From NCBI GenBank assembly GCA_002391105.1, contig DGRT01000125.1, positions 1-23,755 on the forward strand: DNA of 23,755 bases, in the 5' to 3' direction. Below are positions 15,668 to 22,034 of the stretch, piece by piece. The translations under genes and the position numbers were made by a program. Source of the DNA: Lachnospiraceae bacterium UBA4381 (GTDB taxonomy: Bacteria; Bacillota; Clostridia; Lachnospirales; Lachnospiraceae). Positions within the stretch are counted from its first letter, which is position 1; each line of letters opens with the position of its first letter. A model generated the notes under the pieces. It had not been told where the DNA came from. It ran no database searches and saw nothing but the letters and a program-made list of their open reading frames with translations.

Positions 15668-16652
15668 TAAAGGTAATTATTTGCGTAATTTTCGAGAACA
15701 CCGTGGAATGAAATCACGTTTTTTTGAATATAACGACAATACAGAAAAAGATTCAGATATATTAAAAATGCTGCCTAGTCCAGAAGAAATAAGAGCAGTC
15801 CTCAATAAGATTACTGACTATTATTCAGAAAGCTTTGAGTTTGTCCCTGAATTCCAATATCAAGGTTCAACAAACATATGTTTCTATGTATTTAATGGAG
15901 GCAGACAGGCTAATGGAGAATGCATACCTGGAGTAGATGAGACCTGGATTTCTATAAATTTTTGTGATTTATATAAAGACAAAAATAAAAATGGTACTCA
16001 TTATGAAATCTTTAAGGCAAAACTATGGACAATACTTGCGCATGAGATGTACCATGCATTTCAGGTATATGAGTTTTATAAAAAAGGGAGAAAAGGCGGC
16101 TGTAAATCATGTAACGATATTTTAGAAGAAAGCCTTGCCCAGTATTTTGCACTTTGTTTTGCAAAAAAATTCATAAATGATGATGGCGAAGATTGCAGGG
16201 AAGGAACAGATAATTTTAAAGAATTATTTAAAATGATAGTAGATGAAGAGTATGAGAGTAAACGTAGTTATGCATTTGGAATAGGACGTAAAAAACTAAT
16301 GCAAAATAAATACTCAAAAGAAGAAATATCTGAAGATGATAATTTGTATAAAGAACTTAGTAGGCTTATTAAGGAAAATAATACTTTGCGATTATTAGAT
16401 ACGATAACACCTTCAGAAGCAGACTATGGTGGTGGTTATGTCCTTTACCAGCATGGTCAAATGGAAGGCGTCCAGGGTAAAAACTTGGATTTATATACTA
16501 ATATATTTAATACATGGATAAATGATGATGAAACAGCATTAAAACTGCTGATAGATGAAAAGGGAAAAATATATAAAAACATATATTCAAATGATAATCC
16601 AGCTTATTCTATCTTCAAGCAGATTAGTGTTCAAATTGAAAATAATACATAA
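15633..16652 (+). CDS. Putative cytosolic zinc metallopeptidase (HExxH)
   Basis: This 339-aa protein has no signal peptide or membrane segment. It carries a zincin motif H137-E-M-Y-H141 in ILAHEMYHAFQVYEF, followed 25 residues later by LEESLAQYFAL, where E166 could be the third zinc ligand as in gluzincin-like enzymes (HExxH...E). Before it, TWISINFCDL supplies an expected edge strand. The C-terminal half (about 190-339) is charged and unassigned. AAGGAG lies 7-8 nt before the ATG, so translation is well supported. A cleavage target cannot be inferred. The surrounding decayed accessory DNA and the absence of a housekeeping neighbour suggest a horizontally acquired protein, perhaps an effector or defence-associated protease. 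The motif is seen directly; activity is inferred. Confidence 0.65.
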   Translation: MKLGNIKFWIANKGNYLRNFREHRGMKSRFFEYNDNTEKDSDILKMLPSPEEIRAVLNKITDYYSESFEFVPEFQYQGSTNICFYVFNGGRQANGECIPGVDETWISINFCDLYKDKNKNGTHYEIFKAKLWTILAHEMYHAFQVYEFYKKGRKGGCKSCNDILEESLAQYFALCFAKKFINDDGEDCREGTDNFKELFKMIVDEEYESKRSYAFGIGRKKLMQNKYSKEEISEDDNLYKELSRLIKENNTLRLLDTITPSEADYGGGYVLYQHGQMEGVQGKNLDLYTNIFNTWINDDETALKLLIDEKGKIYKNIYSNDNPAYSIFKQISVQIENNT

Positions 16653-16675
16653 AATCGCAAAGGAAAGTGCAATAT

Positions 16676-16718
16676 AAAAATCTGTCAGCCCAATATGAGC
16701 CGACAGATTTTTTGATTT
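16676..16718. terminator. Terminator, probably bidirectional
   Basis: AAATCTGTC (16678-16686) pairs with GACAGATTT (16702-16710), extended by GC/GC after one A-C mismatch, with a T6 run on the plus strand and an A5 run on the other side. It ends the metallopeptidase gene and could also stop the minus-strand gene whose stop lies about 100 nt away. Confidence 0.8.
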
Positions 16719-16815
16719 GCAGTATATGATTACTGTTATAATTATTATAACAAGGAGCCTGCTCCTTTGTCAGATAGTGATAAGGATTAGGACTCCCTGT
16801 TAGATCGTTATAAGA

Positions 16816-17048
16816 TTAGATATTAAGCTTTGCGTATTTCTTTGCATCCTTTCGTGCTTCAGCTTTTTTTCTGGCAAAATCTCTGGCGTTTTCACGTATT
16901 CTTTCCTGGTACTTTTCCATCTGCCTTTCAGTTGACTTGTCAAGCATCTTGGTATTCTCAGGCTTTTTGAGTACATTTGCAACGGCTATATTATATATAA
17001 GATTATTACTAATATGCTTATATCTCTTTAGATAGCCATATTTACCAT
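16816..17048 (-). pseudogene. Small minus-strand gene with start-proximal frameshift
   Basis: On the minus strand AAAGGAG (17053-17059) precedes ATG 17048, which reads only MVNMAI before a stop. Shifting by one base gives a clean frame to TAA at 16816-16818. It contains KYGYLKRYKHISNN, then NIAVANVLKKPENTK and a charged helix with QMEKYQERIRENARD and KKAEARKDAKKYAKLNI. Adding one G to the GG after the ATG restores a 77-aa protein that begins MGKYGYLKRY and fits the ribosome binding site exactly. The C-terminal half is a probable Lys/Glu-rich helix or coiled coil. TATAAT lies upstream near 17078-17083. The family is unknown. It is a recent pseudogene or carries a base-calling error. Confidence 0.5.
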
Positions 17049-17060
17049 TTATCTCCTTTA

Positions 17061-17337
17061 TTCAGGGTTTTTATTATATAACGATTAAACATTTTATGAT
17101 AAAATAATACTCATCGCATAACAAAAGCGCAGCACTCTTTGGCAATTTACAGTTTTTTTTATAAAATTTTTATTATGTGTGTGAAAACAGGAGTGTTTGA
17201 TGAGTTAACCGTGAATAGTAACATGAAATATGATCAGGTAGATTGATAAGCATAGAGTTGGGGATGGAGTGAACAAGATCAGGTGGCTTGATAAGCATAG
17301 AGCTGGGGATGGAGTTGGTTTGAGTAAGGAGATGGTT
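17061..17337 (+). promoter_or_regulatory. Leader region of the GH2 gene
   Basis: TTTACA (17146-17151) followed by TTTATT (17 nt spacer) or TATTAT (19 nt spacer) near 17169-17176 is a plausible promoter. The transcript would carry a leader of about 155 nt that includes a 45-bp tandem duplication. AAGGAG at 17326-17331 lies 6 nt before ATG 17338, and this fixes the gene start there rather than at GTG 17269 or ATG 17332. Confidence 0.45.
17232..17321 (+). repeat. 45-bp tandem duplication upstream of GH2
   Basis: Two copies start at 17232 and 17277. Over the first 39 bases they differ at three positions. Each contains TTGATAAGCATAGAG and GGGGATGGAGT. In the GH2 frame, copy 2 is open while copy 1 has TAG where copy 2 has TGG. 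This argues that the repeat is leader sequence rather than coding. Confidence 0.85.
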
Positions 17338-20300
17338 ATGAGAAGTCTGATAAATGATGGCTGGGTTTTTACAAAGTTTGCGGCTGAGACAAGCTACGAG
17401 GATGTGGTAAGGCTGTTGTCAGAGCAAAGTGGAGAAGGTGCTGCTACTTTTACTTGCGTTGCAGACACTGCTGGTACTACTCCTCCAGTTGCCTCTACCG
17501 GAGCTAATGACAGAATACGTAACCAACAGATTCTGTCTCGGACCAGACCTGTTGATCTGCCTCATGACTGGATGATATATGATACAAATAATCTATATCA
17601 GTCATCAGTAGGAGTATATGAGCGTACACTTATGCTGGATGCTTCAAAGGCAAACTCTATCTACTTTGAAGGCGTTTACATGAGAACCTCTATATATCTG
17701 AATGGACAAAAGATATTCTTTTGGCCTTATGGATATACATCCTTTGAAGTGGATCTCACTCCTTATCAGCAGGATGGGGCTAATCACCTTCTTGTATATG
17801 TGGATTACCGCTCTCCCAACACCAGATGGTATTCAGGGGCGGGGATATATAGAGATGTATATCTTCTCGAAAAAGAGCCGGTACATATTGCTGAGAATTC
17901 CATATATTTTCATGCAGAGGCAGTAGATAGGGAAATGAAGCCGGTACATGCTGATGATGGGGAGGAGGCAGACACCGATGTAGGCGCAGAAGCAGACATG
18001 AGAGCAGACTCCGACGTAGGCACTAAAGCAGACGTGAAAGCAGACTCCGACGTAGTCACTAAAGCAGGTGTGAGCACTGTTTCCGGCACAGATTATAAGG
18101 TCACGATAGAGGCTGAGATAGTAAATAGCAGAGCAAAAACCCCTATGTATGTAACAATAGTCCATACGCTGATTGATATGGATGGTAATGAGGTAAAGCA
18201 GTGTCAGGAAAATGCGGCAGTAGAAGGTGACCTTATAACTGTGGTATCGGACTTTACAGTTGCCACGCCGAAGCTATGGGATATAGACTCTCCGTATCTA
18301 TATACTCTGATAACCTCATTATATAAAGAAGAAAAGCTCCTCGACAGCTTCCGGCAGCAGGTAGGCTTCAGAACTATACTCTTTACACCGGATGAGGGCT
18401 TCTTTCTGAATGGACGGCATGTAAAAATAAATGGAGCCTGTCAGCACCATGATCTGGGAGCACTGGGAGCGGCATTTAACAAAAAGGCTGCAAGAAGGCA
18501 GATCGAGAAACTGAAGGCTATAGGAATAAATGCTATTCGTACCAGTCACAATCCTCCGGCGGTTGGACTTATGGAGCTGGCTGATGAGATGGGTATACTT
18601 ATTGATTCGGATGCATTTGATATGTGGGAGATGCCGAAGACAGAGTATGATTATGGAATATTCTTCCATGAGTGGTGCGAGAAGGACGTAGAGGCGTGGG
18701 TGAAGAGAGACAGAAACCATCCATCAGTAATAATGTGGTCCTGTGGAAATGAGATTCCGGACACAAATGATATAAAGGCGGTTGAGATTGCAGAGCGTCT
18801 ATGTAATGCGGTTCGCAGATTTGACTCACGACATAATGCATATACCACGATTGCCTCTAACTATGTGGCATGGGAAAATGCACAGAAATCCCAGGCTGTA
18901 TTTGAGCTTTCCGGTTATAACTATCTGGAAAGAGTATATGATGAGCACCACGAAAGGTTTCCTGACTGGTGTATATATGGAAGCGAGACAGCATCTACTG
19001 TACAGAGCCGGGGGATATATCATTTTCCCAGAAGTAACAGACTGCTTACCTATGAGGATGGTCAATGCTCATCATTAGATAACTGTTCGACCAACTGGGG
19101 AGCGGCATCCGTTCAGAGCTTTATCAAAAATGACCGTGACCGCGGCTACTCGGCAGGACAGTTTATCTGGACGGGATGGGACTATATAGGAGAACCGACG
19201 CCGTACTTTTCCAAGAATTCCTTCTTTGGTCATATAGATACAGCGGGCTTCTACAAGGATACAGCTTATATAATCAAGTCTGCATGGGTACCGTTTGAGA
19301 AGGAGCCCTTTGTTCATATATCTCCTTACTGGGACTTTAATGAGGGACAGTTGATAGATGTTGAGATATATTCAAATGCACCTAATGTGGCGCTATTCTT
19401 AAATGGTGAGAGGATAGGCGAAAAAGAGCTGGATCCACTGAAGGGGGAGGACTTTGCGGCGCATTTTCAGATTCCATATGTGAAGGGGTGGCTTCGGGCA
19501 GAGGCCTATGATGATAAGGGAAATGTGGCAGCCGTTGATGAGGCGCCGGGATTTGGTGATCCTGTTTCCATAAAGCTGAAAGCCGAGTATGACAGTATAG
19601 CTGCTGATGGTGAGGATCTGCAGTTTGTTCAGATATCCGTACTGGATAAAGACGGAAATGAGGTCAGGAACGCAAGGAACCGTATAAACTTGAAGGTTGC
19701 AGGACCGGCAAGACTTGTTGGCATGGATAATGGTGACAGCACGGACTATGATCAGTATAAAACCTGTTCCAGAAAGCTTTTTTCAGGAAAGCTGATAGCC
19801 ATAATAGCGCCGACTCTGGAAGCGGGAGAGATTACTGTTGAAGCAGTGTCTCCCGGACTAGAGAGTGCTTCGCTGACATTTGCCTCCGTGCCGGGAAAAC
19901 CCAGAAAAGGTGTGGCATATACTGAAAGTGTAGAATGTTCAGGAGTTTCCTTGGGTGAACAAAAAGATAATGACAGAGAAGAATTGCTGAATACTCTTCC
20001 GGATAATAAAGAGTATGAGATTCCGGTCAGAAAGCTGGAAATCAGTTCTATATCTGATGGGTATAAGGGAGTGCTGAGTCCGGACTGTTCATCGGCAGAA
20101 TTTACAGTCCGTATCTATCCTGAAAATGCAACCTACGATGATATATTAATAAAGGCTATGACGCTGGACGGGATAGAGAGCAGTGCTGTAAAGATAGATA
20201 TACAAGGCGGCGGGTCGGAAATAAGCGGGGAACATTCTGCTGGCAGAATGAACAGTCGGGAGAAGGACTCGGGGGGAAATAGCCGGGAGAAGGAAGTAAA

Positions 20301-21219
20301 GATAAATAAGCAGGAAAGGGCGCCGGGGATATACAGGCAGGGTGATACAGTAAGGGTTACAGCCGTAAGTGATGGAGAGCTTCGCCTTATGGCATGTGCC
20401 GGAAATGGAAAGGATCATCCGGAGGTTATATCAGAGCTTGAGATGAGTGTTCAGGGCTTCGGAAATACAGCGCTGGATGCATACAGCTTTGTATATGGCT
20501 GTCAGTATTCCTATAGTAAAGAAGCTGCACTTCTATCCTTTAGGGGAAGCGTAAACTTTGGCGATGGAAATATCATACGCTTTGATAATGTGGATTTTGG
20601 AAGCTTTGGTTCTGATAAGCTGGTTCTCTCGCTGTTCTCCTTCCGGGATGAGGAGGCTGTAGAAATCTGGGACGGAGAGCCGGATGTGGGCGAGCTTCTG
20701 TGTAAAGATATCTACAGAGTTCCAACTGAATATAATGTACTTCAGGAATATACATTTTCACTTTCTAAAAGACTGAGGGGGGTGAGAAGTATAGTGTTCA
20801 GATTTGAGCATGGATTTGTCCTGGGCGGTTTCAGAATGATATATGAAGAAAAGGCCTATGCCCTCATAAAAGCCACGGATCATCAGATGATAACGGGTGA
20901 CAGCTTCAAAGAAAGAGTTGACGGGATATATTCAATCGGCAATAATGTAGATATCGAATTCAGGGATCTGGATATGAATAGCGGGGTTTCAGCAGTGACT
21001 ATAACAGGAAGGGCAAATGGAAATGCCAACCCCATTCATATAAGATTTTTTGATGGTGAAGATATAACAGCAAGGATGGTGGAGTTTCCTGAATCAGAGA
21101 ATATACAGACCGTTACATTTCCGCTGGAGAGCTTCAGAGGAAACGGAAAGGTAAACTTCATATTTCTTCCGGGTTCGGATTTTGATTTTATAGATTTTAA
21201 GTTTGTACCAGAGGGTTAA
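17338..21219 (+). CDS. GH2-family beta-glycosidase with CBM-like C-terminus
   Basis: This 1,293-aa enzyme has no signal peptide, so it probably acts on imported oligosaccharides. The GH2 N-terminal jelly roll (about residues 1-200) contains VDLPHDWMIYD, GVYERTL and WYSGAGIYRDVYL. A tandem-repeat insert follows (211-246), then the Ig-like domain and the TIM barrel with NGACQHHDLGALG and AIRTSHNPP. The acid/base is E472 in WSCGNEIPD and the likely nucleophile is E550 in YGSETAS. After the barrel come DUF4982-like and further Ig-like domains (GWLRAEAYDDKGNVAA, PARLVGMDNGD), a charged linker near residue 960-1000, and two beta-sandwich regions resembling CBM6-type modules. Beta-galactosidase is the commonest activity in this GH2 layout. 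Other beta-glycosides are possible. It ends 47 nt before the double-glycine peptide gene with no terminator between them. Confidence 0.9.
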   Translation: MRSLINDGWVFTKFAAETSYEDVVRLLSEQSGEGAATFTCVADTAGTTPPVASTGANDRIRNQQILSRTRPVDLPHDWMIYDTNNLYQSSVGVYERTLMLDASKANSIYFEGVYMRTSIYLNGQKIFFWPYGYTSFEVDLTPYQQDGANHLLVYVDYRSPNTRWYSGAGIYRDVYLLEKEPVHIAENSIYFHAEAVDREMKPVHADDGEEADTDVGAEADMRADSDVGTKADVKADSDVVTKAGVSTVSGTDYKVTIEAEIVNSRAKTPMYVTIVHTLIDMDGNEVKQCQENAAVEGDLITVVSDFTVATPKLWDIDSPYLYTLITSLYKEEKLLDSFRQQVGFRTILFTPDEGFFLNGRHVKINGACQHHDLGALGAAFNKKAARRQIEKLKAIGINAIRTSHNPPAVGLMELADEMGILIDSDAFDMWEMPKTEYDYGIFFHEWCEKDVEAWVKRDRNHPSVIMWSCGNEIPDTNDIKAVEIAERLCNAVRRFDSRHNAYTTIASNYVAWENAQKSQAVFELSGYNYLERVYDEHHERFPDWCIYGSETASTVQSRGIYHFPRSNRLLTYEDGQCSSLDNCSTNWGAASVQSFIKNDRDRGYSAGQFIWTGWDYIGEPTPYFSKNSFFGHIDTAGFYKDTAYIIKSAWVPFEKEPFVHISPYWDFNEGQLIDVEIYSNAPNVALFLNGERIGEKELDPLKGEDFAAHFQIPYVKGWLRAEAYDDKGNVAAVDEAPGFGDPVSIKLKAEYDSIAADGEDLQFVQISVLDKDGNEVRNARNRINLKVAGPARLVGMDNGDSTDYDQYKTCSRKLFSGKLIAIIAPTLEAGEITVEAVSPGLESASLTFASVPGKPRKGVAYTESVECSGVSLGEQKDNDREELLNTLPDNKEYEIPVRKLEISSISDGYKGVLSPDCSSAEFTVRIYPENATYDDILIKAMTLDGIESSAVKIDIQGGGSEISGEHSAGRMNSREKDSGGNSREKEVKINKQERAPGIYRQGDTVRVTAVSDGELRLMACAGNGKDHPEVISELEMSVQGFGNTALDAYSFVYGCQYSYSKEAALLSFRGSVNFGDGNIIRFDNVDFGSFGSDKLVLSLFSFRDEEAVEIWDGEPDVGELLCKDIYRVPTEYNVLQEYTFSLSKRLRGVRSIVFRFEHGFVLGGFRMIYEEKAYALIKATDHQMITGDSFKERVDGIYSIGNNVDIEFRDLDMNSGVSAVTITGRANGNANPIHIRFFDGEDITARMVEFPESENIQTVTFPLESFRGNGKVNFIFLPGSDFDFIDFKFVPEG
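17968..18075 (+). repeat. Three 36-bp in-frame repeats inside GH2 gene
   Basis: Units begin at 17968, 18004 and 18040 and encode ADTDVGAEADMR, ADSDVGTKADVK and ADSDVVTKAGVS (residues 211-246). The insert sits between the jelly-roll and Ig-like domains, where a surface loop would tolerate extra length. Units 2 and 3 are nearly identical at DNA level, which points to recent expansion. Confidence 0.9.
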
Positions 21220-21266
21220 AAGAGCAGGAAACCGAAACAGAGATATGATGCCAGGAGATTATAAAA

Positions 21267-21500
21267 ATGGAAGATAATAGTTTAAAACTAAGTCAAGATG
21301 ATCTGGATAAAGTGTCGGGAGGTCAGAGAAGCGCTTATCATTACTTCTGGTATCATGTTGAACCATTAGTACTTAAGTATGGTATCCCACATAGAGAATG
21401 GCGCAGGCTGGAGAAGTTATGTACTCCGGAAGAATGGGCTGTAGTTTGTGATGCGCTTGCTTATGTCATCAGAATGGAATTTAATCCTGATTCGCTTTGA
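21267..21500 (+). CDS. Double-glycine leader peptide, 77 aa
   Basis: The N-terminal 19 residues fit the double-glycine (bacteriocin/ComC-type) leader consensus: L8-S9, L13, V16 and G18-G19 in LKLSQDDLDKVSGG. Such leaders are cut after GG by the C39 peptidase domain of a dedicated ABC exporter. The mature part of 58 residues (beginning QRSAYHYFWYHVEP) is rich in Trp, Tyr, His and charge, with one internal Cys pair region (LCTPEEWAVVCDAL). It is not the hydrophobic GxxxG-rich core of two-peptide bacteriocins. AGGAG lies 9 nt before the ATG. The gene follows the GH2 gene closely and precedes a small wall/membrane protein gene. It could be a signal peptide, an unusual bacteriocin, or an exported structural peptide. 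No exporter is in the window. Confidence 0.7.
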   Translation: MEDNSLKLSQDDLDKVSGGQRSAYHYFWYHVEPLVLKYGIPHREWRRLEKLCTPEEWAVVCDALAYVIRMEFNPDSL

Positions 21501-21539
21501 TAAATAAGTGGTATGTATTAAGTATAGTTTGGAGATAAT

Positions 21540-22000
21540 ATGAACAGAGGATTACAAATAAGGATGCGTAGATTGATCGCCTGTTTTCTGGTGGTTGTTG
21601 TAGTAGTTACAGGTATGCCGGCTGATTTCTGGAGCATATTTGCTGCAAATGACTTTGCTAAAATGAATGGCAGGTCTTATTCGGACTTTTACGATTTGTA
21701 GAAGAGCATCAGATTACAGTAGTATTTGATGACGGAAGCGCAAATGCCGGATTAACTGTTAATGCAGCACCGGATCAGAGTAATGGTGCTCAGAATGGAA
21801 CTGATAATACTCAGAATAATACTAATAATAAGCCGGGTAATGCACCGGATAATAAGGCAAATAATACAGGCAGCAAACCGGCAGCTAATACAGGTGATGA
21901 GATGAATCTTGGAATGTGGTGGTTCCTGCTGGTTGCATCTGCACTTGCGATAGTTGTAATATTTGAGATACGGATGAAGGCTCGAAAGCTGAAAAAGTAG
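21540..22000 (+). pseudogene. Small secreted Asn-rich surface protein, frameshifted
   Basis: ATG 21540 with GGAG 5 nt upstream opens a 53-codon frame with a signal-peptide-like N-terminus (RMRRLIACFLVVVVVVTGMPA) and stops at TAG 21699-21701. The -1 frame then runs from the same spot to TAG 21998-22000. It reads FVEEHQITVVFDDGSANAG, an Asn/Gly/Pro-rich linker, then NTGDEMN, a hydrophobic segment WWFLLVASALAIVVIF and a basic tail RMKARKLKK. Adding one T to the TTT run at 21695-21697 joins them into a 153-aa protein. The end resembles a sortase-type sorting signal (x-NTGD-hydrophobic-basic), although the usual LP or P before it is replaced by PAA. It may instead be a simple C-terminal anchor. 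It is decayed, base-call affected, or translated by frameshifting. Confidence 0.6.
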
Positions 22001-22034
22001 CATTCAGGAAACTCAAAGGATAGAGGTGGAAAAC

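Noticed and set aside
17269..17337. GTG 17269 or ATG 17332 as GH2 start
   Set aside because: The first 23 residues come from the duplicated leader. AAGGAG is ideally placed only for ATG 17338, where the GH2 fold usually begins.
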